From RUG11241 sp964560085 (lineage in GTDB: Bacteria; Bacillota_I; Bacilli_A; RF39; UBA660), in NCBI GenBank assembly GCA_964560085.1, contig CAZLKF010000007.1:1-63245 (forward strand): a DNA stretch of 63,245 nt, read 5' to 3'. Below are positions 26,367 to 36,185 of the stretch, one piece after another. Below the pieces are notes generated by a model. It ran no database searches. It had not been told where the DNA came from and saw only the letters and a list, made by a program, of their open reading frames with translations. How positions within the stretch are numbered: position 1 is the first letter of the stretch; each line of letters begins with the position of its first letter. A program made the translations under genes and the position numbers.

Positions 26367-27450
26367 ATTTACCTCCATATACACTTTCCAATATTTCTAT
26401 TGACTTATCCACTAAAAAACCATTATCAAACAACATTTTTTTTATTTTTGAATTATCTTTACATTTTTTCTTTTTAAACAATTTAAGATTTGGAAAAGAA
26501 TTAATATCAAAAAAATGAATATACTCACCTAAATTTTTAACTTCACTAGTTATATTATTAGACAAAAGGCATGGATTACCACAAGAAACTGCTTCTATAA
26601 TAGATAAAGGAAATCCTTCATATAATGATGGCATCATATATATATCAAATAAGTTCATGTAAACAGGGATTTTATTTGTAGCGTCCAATATTATAAAATA
26701 ATCATTCAATTGATACTTAGATATTTTTTCCTTAAAAGAATTTTTTAATGGTCCTTCTCCAATTAAAAATATAACAAAATTAATCTTATTCTCTATCAAT
26801 TTATTTGCCAATTTTATATAATAATCATGATTTTTTACAGGTAAAAAACTAGCTACTTCTCCAATAATGATTTTGTTTTCTAAAGAATATTTCCTTTTCA
26901 ACTGTTTTATTTCATCATTGTAGTCGTCTGAAAATCTATCAAAATCTATTCCATTATAGCAAATATTTACATCATTTGAAGTTCCAAATAAATATTTTGC
27001 AGCATCTAAACCACAAGCCATTTTACAAGTTGCTAATTTATTAATAATAAATCTACTAATTTTTATATATATTTTCCTAAAAGTCGTTTCTTTCTTTATA
27101 TCACTTGCACTATGCGAATGAACAATTATTTTTTTTATATGACATATTTTCCCTGCAATACAAATAATTGAGGAAAAAAACATCATAGGAGAATGTATTG
27201 CTTCATATGGACCATTTGATTTTATCACTTTAACAATATTCTTTATAGTAATAAATGGATTTTTACTTATATTATAATAATAAATATGTCCTCCCATTTT
27301 GATTATTTCATCATCGTAAAAGCCTTTTTCTTTAGAAGAACACAAAAAATCAAATTGAAATTTTTCCCTATCAATTTTTCTGTAAACATTCATAATAAAC
27401 GTTTCAGCTCCACCCGTGTTCATTGATCTATAAAAATGCAAAATTTTCAT
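26356..27450 (-). CDS. GT4 family glycosyltransferase
   Basis: The 364-residue GT-B enzyme is of the GT4 (GT1-Pfam) family. The N-terminal FYRSMNTGGAETFIMNVYR (acceptor domain with the GGAE loop) is followed by SHSAS, then by a C-terminal nucleotide-sugar domain with IGEGPL and PSLYEGFPLSIIEAVSCGNP (E-x7-E). Cytoplasmic, probably peripheral to the membrane. ATG at 27450 is used with AAAGGTG upstream. Confidence 0.9.
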   Translation of the reverse strand: MKILHFYRSMNTGGAETFIMNVYRKIDREKFQFDFLCSSKEKGFYDDEIIKMGGHIYYYNISKNPFITIKNIVKVIKSNGPYEAIHSPMMFFSSIICIAGKICHIKKIIVHSHSASDIKKETTFRKIYIKISRFIINKLATCKMACGLDAAKYLFGTSNDVNICYNGIDFDRFSDDYNDEIKQLKRKYSLENKIIIGEVASFLPVKNHDYYIKLANKLIENKINFVIFLIGEGPLKNSFKEKISKYQLNDYFIILDATNKIPVYMNLFDIYMMPSLYEGFPLSIIEAVSCGNPCLLSNNITSEVKNLGEYIHFFDINSFPNLKLFKKKKCKDNSKIKKMLFDNGFLVDKSIEILESVYGGKYES

Positions 27451-27461
27451 ACTTTTCACCT

Positions 27462-29786
27462 TTAACTATTTTTAAATTTTTTATAGAAGTTTTCTCTTTC
27501 ATCGTCCAATATTTTTTTTTCAAAAAATTTAGAATTTTCATAATTTCTTTTTGATTGAGCAATTAATTCGTCATCCATTAACATCTTACAAAACTTATCA
27601 ACAAAATCATTAATATTTTTCTTTTTAAATACATACTTGCTATCTATAAGTTCTGAATTTCCGCCAGCATTGCTTACTATACAAGGGCATCCTCTACTCA
27701 TCGCCTCTATTATTGATCTACACATTCCCTCAGTTGTACTTGGTTGAACATATATATCTATTTTGTCCAACAAGGAAAAAATTGATTTATGTGGAATTGC
27801 TCCAACAAATTTTATCTTATTATCGATTCCATATTTTTGTGCTATTTCGTTTAATAAAGTATTGTCTCCACCACCTACTAGCCAATACTCAATATCAAAG
27901 CCCATTTTTGTTAATTGTTTTATTGCTTTTATTATATATTGTTGTCCTTTATATTTTAAATTGACTGCGCCTATAGTACATAAAATAATAGGATCATTCT
28001 TTTTCTTATTATTAATTTTTTTTAATCGTTTAGATAAATCATAACTAACATTATCATTTAAAACAACATCTGAACAACCAATCGTATTATTTTTATTTGG
28101 ATATCTTTTTTGCAAGAATTGATTTGAAACATACATAACATAATCGGCTTTTTTTATATTCTTTTTCAATTTTATATATTTTGGTACAGCTAAAATTTTA
28201 CCTATTAAACTATGATTCCACATACTGTCAAATGGACATCCAACAACTTCTACTAATAGTTTTTTATTATATTTACGTGCCATTTTCATTGCGTAATAAG
28301 AAATATCTGATGGAACTCTAACAATAATATAATCATTTAAAGATACCAATTTTTTTATTAAATTTCTATTAAAAATTTCCTTTTTTATTGATATAAAAGA
28401 CATAATATTTTCTTCTTTGTTTTTCATTTCATAAAACAAAATATCTTTATCTAATAATTGAAATTTTTTACTTGCCTCACTTACAGTGTAAACTTTTGCC
28501 TCTTTCCTAAAAACAACGCTTACATTACTTGCTATTTTTTTATATCTAGCCCAAACTTCCGTGGAATATGCACCATCTGTATATAGATTATTACTACTAT
28601 CTATTTTTACCTTTTCTGCGCCATGCACAAATAAAAGATTATTGTTATTATTTACATTCAACATATCTTTTTGCAAACCGTAAACATTTGCCATTAGTTT
28701 TAATGTATTATTTATTTCAAATTTATCTATTGTTTTATCAATATTATTAAATTCATTTTTAGATTTTTCTAATATCAAAAAAACTTTATTTATAAAATCC
28801 AATTTATCACAATAAAAATAACCATTATTTCCATCTATAATTATTGAATCATGTCCTCTATTGTGAGATGCTAATACCGGAACATTACAAATAATCGATT
28901 CTAATAAATTCATTCCTAAGCCTTCTCTTTGAGAAGCACTAACAACAATACTTGTTACATTAAGTAGCAAAGGGATGTCATCTATATTGCCTAAAAAATG
29001 TACATTTTGATTTAAATTATACTTATTTACTAAGTTTTGATATTTACCTTCTAACTCATCTCTTCCAGCTAATAATAAATGTATTTTACTATTTTTTGTT
29101 ACAATTTCTCTCATACATTCTATCAAAAAAGATTGATTTTTATTGTTATCTAACCTAGCAACGCATGATATAATAATATCATCACTTTTCAAACCTAATG
29201 ATTTTTTATAATTATTCTTATCACTATTTTTAACAATCAAACTAAACTTTTTTTTATCTATTCCTACGCCTGGAACATATCTAATATCCTTGCATCTTTT
29301 TGAGAATTTTTTTTGTGCAAGTTCGTAATCCTCATTATTAATAGTAATAAGTGTATCTGTATATTTAGAAAGATACCATTCAACAGGATAAAATAATAAC
29401 CAATTTTTTATCGAAGCGCCTTTATAAAAGTGAAAGCCATGCGCAGTATATATAACTTTAGTATCGTAGTTCTTTCTTGACTTTACAGATGCTAATCTAG
29501 CTACTACAGAGCCCATTGGGGTATGGCAATGAATTAAATCAAATTTTTCTTTATCAATAATTCTTTTTAAATCTTTTATTGCACTAATATTTTTTAATGA
29601 ACAAGGATTTCTTTGAATATTTGAATCAATAATCTCATCTACATAATCAAGTTTTTTTTCACCTTCAATATTCCAATTAGCATACACATATGTTTTGTAT
29701 CCATTTTCTTTTAGCATTTTTAGATAAGGAATATGAAAACTTCTAATGTGACTTGCTACTGTAGCCACAAATAGTACTTTTTTCAA
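27462..29786 (-). CDS. tandem double GT4 glycosyltransferase fusion
   Basis: The ~774-residue protein contains two complete GT-B glycosyltransferases in one chain. Residues about 1-375 begin KKVLFVATVASHIRSFHIPY and end with SASQREGLGMNLLESIICNVP, as in EpsD/CapM-like transferases. A short Asn-rich linker (NVNNNNN, about 381-387) joins a second unit (about 388-774) with GAVNLKYKGQQYI and PSTTEGMCRSIIEAMSRGCP. Single GT4 enzymes are about 370 aa. The TTG at 29786 is the probable start (TAGGTGATA upstream). It may add two successive sugars, or result from loss of a stop between adjacent genes. Confidence 0.85.
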   Translation of the reverse strand: MKKVLFVATVASHIRSFHIPYLKMLKENGYKTYVYANWNIEGEKKLDYVDEIIDSNIQRNPCSLKNISAIKDLKRIIDKEKFDLIHCHTPMGSVVARLASVKSRKNYDTKVIYTAHGFHFYKGASIKNWLLFYPVEWYLSKYTDTLITINNEDYELAQKKFSKRCKDIRYVPGVGIDKKKFSLIVKNSDKNNYKKSLGLKSDDIIISCVARLDNNKNQSFLIECMREIVTKNSKIHLLLAGRDELEGKYQNLVNKYNLNQNVHFLGNIDDIPLLLNVTSIVVSASQREGLGMNLLESIICNVPVLASHNRGHDSIIIDGNNGYFYCDKLDFINKVFLILEKSKNEFNNIDKTIDKFEINNTLKLMANVYGLQKDMLNVNNNNNLLFVHGAEKVKIDSSNNLYTDGAYSTEVWARYKKIASNVSVVFRKEAKVYTVSEASKKFQLLDKDILFYEMKNKEENIMSFISIKKEIFNRNLIKKLVSLNDYIIVRVPSDISYYAMKMARKYNKKLLVEVVGCPFDSMWNHSLIGKILAVPKYIKLKKNIKKADYVMYVSNQFLQKRYPNKNNTIGCSDVVLNDNVSYDLSKRLKKINNKKKNDPIILCTIGAVNLKYKGQQYIIKAIKQLTKMGFDIEYWLVGGGDNTLLNEIAQKYGIDNKIKFVGAIPHKSIFSLLDKIDIYVQPSTTEGMCRSIIEAMSRGCPCIVSNAGGNSELIDSKYVFKKKNINDFVDKFCKMLMDDELIAQSKRNYENSKFFEKKILDDERENFYKKFKNS

Positions 29787-29795
29787 GAGTATCAC

Positions 29796-30758
29796 CTACT
29801 TCTTTATAATTTTAATTTCGTTATATTTCATCATATATATATTTTCTTTATAACTTCCTATTTCATTTTTATTTTCAACTCTATTAATTGAATTAATAAT
29901 CATTTTTGGAAAATTTACTCCGCATTCATATGCATGTGGATATCCTCCTCCAAATCGCGGGTTAATTTCAGAAATATAGTATTCACCATTTATTCTAAAT
30001 ATATCCATATCTATCATATATTCATATCCAATTTTTTCGACTAGCGATGAAATTAAATCAAACAATTTTTGATCTTTAAACGATCTTGCTTTATCTGTTT
30101 CACCAGCTCGCATTTTTATTTTTTCTTTAGTAAATATTGACACTACCTTTTTTGAAATTGGGTCAATATAAACATCTGCCCCTATTTCCTGACCATCTAA
30201 AAATTCTTGAATTAATAAATCATCATATACGCTAAATAATGTATCTATCTCTTCTCTCGAATTTACTTTATTAATATTAATACTTGCACTACCTTTATAC
30301 GGCTTTACAAATACTGGAAAAGATATTTTACCGGCATCTAAGTCTTTATAAAAAAACTCTTTTTTAATATATGACTTTGCACATTTGAATCCATTTGAAC
30401 TTAAATATTTATACATTTCATATTTATCAAAAGCAAGTTCGACAGCATCATAGCTAGAAATTAATGGTGTTACTCCTATTTCTAAAAACTTATTTTTATT
30501 TTTTGCAATTAAAGACAATTCTGGATCAATTAATGCAAATAGACAGTCAATATTTTCTTCTTTGCATATTTCAAGTAGTTTATCTATATATTTCGGATCA
30601 TCAATTCTTGGTACTAAATGAAAACCATCTGCTTCATATATTGCTGGAGCCAAATCACTCATATCTGTAGCAATTACATTACCAATTTCTTTAAAGTTTT
30701 CTTTAAAATATTGGACAACTTTATTTCTTGTCCCTGCGCTTGTAATTAATATATTCAT
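29796..30758 (-). CDS. ATP-grasp ligase (CarB/PylC-like)
   Basis: The 320-residue ATP-grasp protein has a Rossmann-like pre-domain (MNILITSAGTRNKVVQYF). ATP-grasp blocks follow (FPVFVKPYKGSASINI with phosphate-binding Lys, QEFLDGQEIGADVYI, ISEINPRFGGGYPHA with Mg ligands E and N). This group forms amide or peptide-like bonds through acyl-phosphates. Set in an EPS operon and overlapping the PLP-enzyme gene, it is a candidate for attaching an amino acid to a uronic or amino sugar, or for making an unusual precursor. Substrate unknown. Confidence 0.82.
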   Translation of the reverse strand: MNILITSAGTRNKVVQYFKENFKEIGNVIATDMSDLAPAIYEADGFHLVPRIDDPKYIDKLLEICKEENIDCLFALIDPELSLIAKNKNKFLEIGVTPLISSYDAVELAFDKYEMYKYLSSNGFKCAKSYIKKEFFYKDLDAGKISFPVFVKPYKGSASININKVNSREEIDTLFSVYDDLLIQEFLDGQEIGADVYIDPISKKVVSIFTKEKIKMRAGETDKARSFKDQKLFDLISSLVEKIGYEYMIDMDIFRINGEYYISEINPRFGGGYPHAYECGVNFPKMIINSINRVENKNEIGSYKENIYMMKYNEIKIIKK

Positions 30759-31678
30759 CTTATTTCCTCCAAGTCATCAAAGAATAATGGTAAACCACCA
30801 GTATTAATAAATAATACGTTTTTATTCTCTATTCTATTTTCTTTTAAATACTCTAACATTCCATAATAAGCTTTACCAGTATACGTACTATTAAGTGCAA
30901 TTCCATTACTGAATAATACACTTTTTATTGTTTCGAAAATTTCCTTATTTTTTTCACCATAACCATTACTTATATACTTATCATTAAATTCTACTAAATC
31001 AATAAATTCTTTTTCATTATTATTCAAATAGTTTTTAATGCTATCAATAACAATTTGTTTTCCACGTTCCTCTTTTCGTGCAATACTAATTCCAATTATT
31101 TTTCTATTAAAATCTTTGTTTAAATACTGCCCGCAAACCAATCCAGCTTGAGTAGTTCCTGTTCCCGTAGCAAAAAATATATAATCAAAGAAAATATTAT
31201 TTTTTTTCTCATATTTTTTTATTTCATTGTAACAATCTACATATGCTTCAGTCCCTAAATTTCCATGACCGCCTCCAGGAATAAAGTATGGATTATTAGA
31301 TTCTGAATATTTTTCTATTAAATCATCAATCGTCTCACTTACTTTATTTACAGGTACTTTTATTATTTCCGCTCCAAACATATTAATTAATTTTGAATTA
31401 TATGTTTCTTTATAATTTTCAATTGGGGAAACAATAATACATCGTAAATTCATCATCTTTGCCATATTTGCAATAATTCTACAATGATTAGAACTACTAC
31501 TTCCATAAGTAATAATAACATCACTATTTTTCTTAATAATTTCTTTTTGAAATTTTAAAGCTTTTCTTGCTTTATTTCCTCCAAACGAAAATCCAATAAG
31601 ATCTTCTCTTTTTATATACAGACAATTGTTTAGATTTGTATTTAATTTTTCAATATTTGTTTCATTTATACATTCCAT
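30755..31678 (-). CDS. PLP enzyme, ACC deaminase / D-cysteine desulfhydrase family
   Basis: The ~307-residue fold-type II PLP enzyme resembles 1-aminocyclopropane-1-carboxylate deaminase and D-cysteine desulfhydrase. SFGGNKARKALKF carries the Schiff-base Lys and YGSSSSNHCRIIANMA the substrate/phosphate region. FATGTGTTQAG is the PLP-phosphate loop. Here it is coupled (ATGA overlap) to an ATP-grasp ligase and a GNAT enzyme. It may produce or interconvert an amino acid used to decorate the polysaccharide. ATG at 31678 is preferred to an upstream TTG. Confidence 0.82.
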   Translation of the reverse strand: MECINETNIEKLNTNLNNCLYIKREDLIGFSFGGNKARKALKFQKEIIKKNSDVIITYGSSSSNHCRIIANMAKMMNLRCIIVSPIENYKETYNSKLINMFGAEIIKVPVNKVSETIDDLIEKYSESNNPYFIPGGGHGNLGTEAYVDCYNEIKKYEKKNNIFFDYIFFATGTGTTQAGLVCGQYLNKDFNRKIIGISIARKEERGKQIVIDSIKNYLNNNEKEFIDLVEFNDKYISNGYGEKNKEIFETIKSVLFSNGIALNSTYTGKAYYGMLEYLKENRIENKNVLFINTGGLPLFFDDLEEIR

Positions 31679-32162
31679 ATACAAACCTACTTACTTTTCT
31701 ATTATTAACAATCAAATCATCAACTAATTTTCCTTCTTTAACAAATCCCACTTTTTCAAATAAATGTTGAGCATTTACATTATCTACCTCTGTAAATAAA
31801 TATATTTTATTTAAATCATATTTGTTAATGGCATACTCAAGAAAGAGTTTTGAACTTTTTGTTCCTATTCCCTTTCCAGAAAAGTCATTATCAATGCATA
31901 TATAGTATTCTGCTTTTTTATTTTTATTATCAATATTCAAAAGTCCACAAAATCCACATATTTGATTATTATATTTTATGGTACAGTCTATCCTTTTTGT
32001 ATTATCTTTGTTTTTAAACCATTTTAATGTTTTATCAAATGTCAATGGTAAATCATAATGTAAAAATTTGTTATTTAAAGGATTATTAATTATTATTATT
32101 TTTGAAGAAATATCTTCTTGAGAAAATTCAATTATGGAAATAGAATCATCATTTATATTCAT
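31662..32162 (-). CDS. GNAT-family N-acetyltransferase
   Basis: The ~166-residue GNAT protein has the acetyl-CoA-binding core with GKGIGTKSSKLFLEYA (the Q/RxxGxG/A-type pyrophosphate loop) and the final VDNVNAQHLFEKVGFVKEG block. It resembles acyltransferases of the RimI/PseH kind that acetylate 4-amino sugars. Start at 32162 follows AAAGGA, inside the end of the initiating transferase. The island also encodes a 4,6-dehydratase and an aminotransferase, so acetylating a 4-amino-4,6-dideoxy sugar is a reasonable role. Confidence 0.8.
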   Translation of the reverse strand: MNINDDSISIIEFSQEDISSKIIIINNPLNNKFLHYDLPLTFDKTLKWFKNKDNTKRIDCTIKYNNQICGFCGLLNIDNKNKKAEYYICIDNDFSGKGIGTKSSKLFLEYAINKYDLNKIYLFTEVDNVNAQHLFEKVGFVKEGKLVDDLIVNNRKVSRFVYGMYK

Positions 32163-32781
32163 TTGACTTTTTCCTTTCTTCATTTAACTTGCCGAATTTT
32201 AAACTTCCTGATGGGCAAACAACTACATCTTCACTTTTAAAAACTTTGAAAACTGTTTGAATTATTATTTTACAATCTAATATAAATGATATCTTATCTA
32301 CATACACTAAATCAATTTTAAATCTTTCATCCCAATTGAGATTGTTTCTGCCACTAACCTGTGCCAAGCCGGTAAGGCCTGGTCTTACATCATGCCTACG
32401 GTGTTCTTCTTTAGTATAGTATGGTAAATATTCAACTAGTAATGGCCTAGGCCCAATGAAACTCATGTTTCCAAGCAAAATTGCGAACAGTTCTGGTAAT
32501 TCATCGAGTGAAGTTTTACGTAGAAAAATCCCAAATTTAGTAAGTCTATCTTTGTCTGGTAATAGATTACCTTTTTTGTCTTTCTTATTAGTCATAGTTC
32601 TAAATTTGTACATATTAAATATTTTTTCTTTATAACCAGGTCTTGGCTGTTTAAAGAATATTGGCCATCCCATAAAGATTAAAACAAATATAGAAATAAT
32701 TATATATATTGGTAATAAAATAATTATTGCTGTTAAAGAAAAAATTACATCTAAAAAACGTTTTATAAACTTTTTATACAT
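32149..32781 (-). CDS. initiating sugar-phosphate transferase (PglC/EpsL-type)
   Basis: The 210-residue monotopic phosphoglycosyltransferase transfers a sugar-1-phosphate to undecaprenyl phosphate, starting repeat-unit synthesis. It has the N-terminal membrane segment (about residues 12-37), KQPRPGYKEKIFNMYKFRTM, the catalytic-region LDELPEL and FIGPRPLL, and RPGLTGLAQVSGRN. It is the first gene of the EPS operon, driven by a consensus promoter at 32825-32853. A second, truncated homologue lies at 39702-40022 in the resident locus. Confidence 0.93.
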   Translation of the reverse strand: MYKKFIKRFLDVIFSLTAIIILLPIYIIISIFVLIFMGWPIFFKQPRPGYKEKIFNMYKFRTMTNKKDKKGNLLPDKDRLTKFGIFLRKTSLDELPELFAILLGNMSFIGPRPLLVEYLPYYTKEEHRRHDVRPGLTGLAQVSGRNNLNWDERFKIDLVYVDKISFILDCKIIIQTVFKVFKSEDVVVCPSGSLKFGKLNEERKKSNEYK

Positions 32782-32824
32782 ATACTACTCAACTCCACTA
32801 CAAGATTTGGTTATACCACATCTA

Positions 32825-32853
32825 ATTATACTATTATTTGACATTTTTCTCAA
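32825..32853 (-). promoter_or_regulatory. sigma-A promoter of the EPS operon
   Basis: The minus strand has TTGAGA, a 17-base spacer, then TATAAT. The -10 ends about 45 bases before the first EPS start codon. Confidence 0.8.
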
Positions 32854-32950
32854 CCGATATGACAAAATTTATTGATAAAAATACAATTGTAAATCGTAAG
32901 CATATTATAACAAATATACTGAAAAAATCAACATTGGCCATATGTTCTGT

Positions 32951-34405
32951 TTAATAACTTGGTAAGCCAAATCCATAGATATATTTGCTATTTACTACAT
33001 AACTTTTTTCTCTGCATCCATCATCAGTTGAATTACCTTCAATAGTGTAAATGTTGTTATTTTCAACTTTTTCAACAATGCCAACATGATTAGGTTTTCC
33101 GTCTTGTTCCCAATCAAAATAAATTATATCTCCTGGTCTTGGTACATACTCTTTACCTTTCCATTCTCCTCTTGCTTTAAACCAATCAATTCCTGTATAT
33201 ACTCCCGCTGTTTTAGGTATAATTCCTTTTTCAATTAAACCGGCTTCATTAGCACACCAACTTACAAATACAGCACACCATTCAACTCTATGGTCATAAC
33301 CATACCATCTCCAGTATGGTTCTCCACCAACATTTCCTACTTGTTGTTTTGCAATTTCAACGATTTGTTTATTTCCTTCTGTCGAACCATATATTAAACT
33401 TAACCATAATTGTTCATATTTTGATGATAATAACTCATTTGCTTCTTTTATTTGCTCTTCTGTAAAATTGTATTCTTTCATCACGTCTTCTTTTGATTTG
33501 GAATTTACCTTGATAATTAAAATATCTCTTTCTGCTGGATCTTCATAATCTCTTTTTTCAGTTTTATGTTCTATTTTTGATGAAATAGAATTGAAATCAT
33601 AAAATACATTTTTTAAATTTCTTTCATTAGTCTCGTCTAATACAGTAATATTGTTTTTACCATCTTCACTATATTTAACCGAATAAACTGCTATAACTTC
33701 TTCCCAATTGGAATATGTTTCTTCTACTTCTATTTCATTACACTTATTAGAAGTTTTTAATAATTCTATTTTATTGTAAACTTCATTATTAGTTTCTCTT
33801 ATTATTTGTGTCATTGTTTTACTACCTGTGTCATTTGAAAAAAATATTCCAAATATTGATGTTACTATTAAACCTATAAAACATATAATAACAATTATAA
33901 TAACTGATATCCAACCACCAGCAATTAGTGCACTAATTAACGTCTTAGTTGCTGCAATCATTCCTTTTATTGCCTTAACAGTTGCTTTTACCATATCTTT
34001 AGAGGTCTTATATGCTTTTTCAACAAGTTCTTTACTTTTCTTTGCTACTGCTTTTGATTTAGATGCAGTTTCTTTAGCTACTTGTTTTTTCTTTTTCAAC
34101 ACAATATTACTTTTTTCAACACTTTTCGACTTTTCTTTTATTTTACTTTTTATATTATCTTTAGTTTTAATAAAGTTATCTTTACCAATTTTATTTGTTT
34201 TATCAATAATCTTATCTGAAGCCTTTATAGTTCCGTATTTTACTTTTTCACTACCATATTCATTAGAATTTTCATTGGTTGATATGCTATCAATTTTCTC
34301 TTTTGTAACTACTAATGCATCTTTTGTTTTATCAGCTACGATTAAGGACTTATTTAATACTTTAATTGATTTATTTATATTTTCTTTTGTCTTTATGTTT
34401 TTCAT
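32951..34405 (-). CDS. CD1108-type conjugation protein with CHAP hydrolase
   Basis: The ~484-residue protein matches the layout of the CD1108-family peptidoglycan hydrolases of Firmicutes conjugative elements. A Lys/Ser-rich cytoplasmic N-terminus (about 1-150) precedes one TM helix (about 168-192), an extracellular linker, and a C-terminal CHAP/NlpC-like domain. The catalytic Cys is in VEWCAVFVSWC and the His in KPNHVGIVEK. It would open the wall for a type IV secretion channel. Start 34405 is chosen for GGAG upstream. It is one of the few intact genes of the transfer module and lies inside the EPS gene set. Confidence 0.85.
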   Translation of the reverse strand: MKNIKTKENINKSIKVLNKSLIVADKTKDALVVTKEKIDSISTNENSNEYGSEKVKYGTIKASDKIIDKTNKIGKDNFIKTKDNIKSKIKEKSKSVEKSNIVLKKKKQVAKETASKSKAVAKKSKELVEKAYKTSKDMVKATVKAIKGMIAATKTLISALIAGGWISVIIIVIICFIGLIVTSIFGIFFSNDTGSKTMTQIIRETNNEVYNKIELLKTSNKCNEIEVEETYSNWEEVIAVYSVKYSEDGKNNITVLDETNERNLKNVFYDFNSISSKIEHKTEKRDYEDPAERDILIIKVNSKSKEDVMKEYNFTEEQIKEANELLSSKYEQLWLSLIYGSTEGNKQIVEIAKQQVGNVGGEPYWRWYGYDHRVEWCAVFVSWCANEAGLIEKGIIPKTAGVYTGIDWFKARGEWKGKEYVPRPGDIIYFDWEQDGKPNHVGIVEKVENNNIYTIEGNSTDDGCREKSYVVNSKYIYGFGLPSY

Positions 34406-34505
34406 ACTCTTCTCCATATAAATTTAATAATTTATTTATTAAATAAATGAAAAAAGAAAGGATAGTAATCAAAATTACTATCCATATCAATAATTCTTTT
34501 TTCAT
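34371..34505 (-). CDS. 44-aa single-TM protein of the transfer module
   Basis: The short gene has its ATG one base after the virB4 stop and uses the GGAGAG at virB4's end. It overlaps the start of the CD1108-type gene by 35 bases in another frame. The product has one hydrophobic helix (about residues 5-24) and a charged tail. Translational coupling on both sides argues that it is genuine. No family recognised. Confidence 0.55.
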   Translation of the reverse strand: MKKELLIWIVILITILSFFIYLINKLLNLYGEEYEKHKDKRKYK

Positions 34506-34506
34506 T

Positions 34507-35988
34507 CTACTCTCCAGGTTTTGTAGTCATAAGTTTATATAATTTAGTATCTTTAGGAAACTCATTAATAAATGGTACTAAAGAACTTCCATATCTAATA
34601 AGTCCATGACCAGCATCTGAATTTGTTATATAAGACATTTGTTCATCCGAAATATTAAGTAAATTTGCTAGTTCACTTCTATCTTGTGCAGCTTGATTAA
34701 GCATTACTATAAATTCACTATTTGAAAGCATTGTTGATGCATCTACACTTGCTAACAAATATGAAACATTTTGAGTTATAGCCGTTGGATATGCATTTCT
34801 TTTTCTAAATTGTCTCCATGCAGAATTAAAGAAAGCACTTGAATATTCATTTTGAAATAGTACATGTATTTCATCTATAAATATATGCGTTCTTTTACCT
34901 TTCTTATAATTTTCATTTACTCTATTAATCATTGCATCAGTAATAACTAATAATCCAAATGTTTTTAATGCTTTGCCAAGGTTATGAATGTTATAAGAAA
35001 TAAGTCTACTATTTGTATTAACATTAGTTTGATGAGAAAAAATATCTAACGAACCATTAGAGTATAATTCTAAACAAAGTGCTAAATCTTTACCTTCTTT
35101 TTCAGGTTGTTCTTCTAATACAATTTTTAAATCAGATAAAGTTGGCATTATATTTTTATCTTTAAAATTATTATAAACAATTGATGTACATCTATCTATT
35201 ATAGATTTTTCTTTTGGTCCTAATCCTTTATTAGATAATTGTTCAAATAAAGATAATATAAATTCTGATTTATCTATGATTGGATTATTTCCATCACCAT
35301 ATCCTTCTGCCATATCCATTGCATTAATATGATCTTTACTACTAGCAGATATATTTATTACTTCTCCATTTAAAGCATTGATAAGTGGTGAATATTCATT
35401 TTCTGGATCACATATCAAAATATCATCATCAGTAGCAAGTGATAAAAATGTAATTAATTCTTTTGCACTAAATGATTTACCACTACCAGGTACTCCAAGT
35501 AAAAACGAAGATTGATTAAGTAAGTTTTCTTTATTAACCATTATTAAATTATGACTGATAGCATTTTCACCATAGAATATTCCATTCTTATCCATTATCT
35601 CCTGAACATTAAATGGATTTAATACTGCAAGAGATTCGGTTGTTAAAGTTCTTAGTGTTTTTATTCTTCTTACTCCAATTGGTAATACTGTATTTAGTCC
35701 ATCCATTTGTTGATAATTAAGTGGTGTAATCTGGCACATGTGTTTACCAGCTATTGAGAGAATAGATTCAGTACATTCATCTAATCCCTCTTTTGTATCA
35801 TTTGTAATTACAAAAGTTAAATTGCAAAACATCATTCTTTGATCTCTCGTAGTTAAATCATCTAAAAATTCTTTTGCTTCTTTTCTTTGTTGTTCCATAT
35901 CATATGGTACAACTGCACTAAAATTATTATTTGCATTTTGTTTTCGTTGCCAATTAGTTATATTTGTTTCTACTCCAAGTAATCTATT
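34507..35988 (-). pseudogene. VirB4/TraE-type conjugation ATPase, N-terminally truncated
   Basis: About 493 codons of the C-terminal ATPase part of a VirB4-like protein are present, against roughly 780-830 in complete homologues. Walker A is GVPGSGKS (residues 135-142 counted from the ATG at 35898), Walker B is THIFIDEIHVLF. The frame is open upstream of that ATG through RLLGVETNIT and stops at 35989. There it runs into the end of a different gene (35970-36164). The missing N-terminus marks an internal deletion of the transfer region, so conjugation is probably defective. Confidence 0.85.
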
Positions 35989-36164
35989 TTAATAATGATA
36001 TGTTCCATAGTATGTCCATTTATTTGAGTTTTAGATTTTGACCATGAATTAGCTCCATTATCTATAGTTTCAATTAATTCATCTTTTCTTTTATTAATTA
36101 AACCTTCAATATTTTTATAGTTATATAACATAAATAATATTTCTTTTTTTATGTCTTCATTCAT
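35970..36164 (-). pseudogene. truncated small ICE/phage-type gene at a deletion scar
   Basis: The 64-residue reading frame starts well (AAAGGAAAATAGA before the ATG, TATAAT-containing repeat upstream). The product (NKRKDELIETIDN...SWSKSKTQ) resembles the N-terminal part of the ~130-150-residue ArpU/DUF1492-like regulators of ICEs and phages. It ends abruptly where virB4 sequence begins, so the C-terminus is probably lost. Family assignment is tentative. Confidence 0.45.
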
Positions 36165-36185
36165 TTCTATTTTCCTTTCTTTTAT

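Noticed and set aside
33828..34421. 197-codon plus-strand hydrophobic frame
   Set aside because: It is antisense to the Lys/Ser-rich part of the CD1108-type gene. The composition follows from the complement of AAA/AAG/TCA codons, and there is no ribosome-binding site.
34507..35988. Intact conjugation machinery
   Set aside because: virB4 lacks its N-terminal third, and no relaxase, coupling protein or VirB6/VirB8-like gene is visible in the island.
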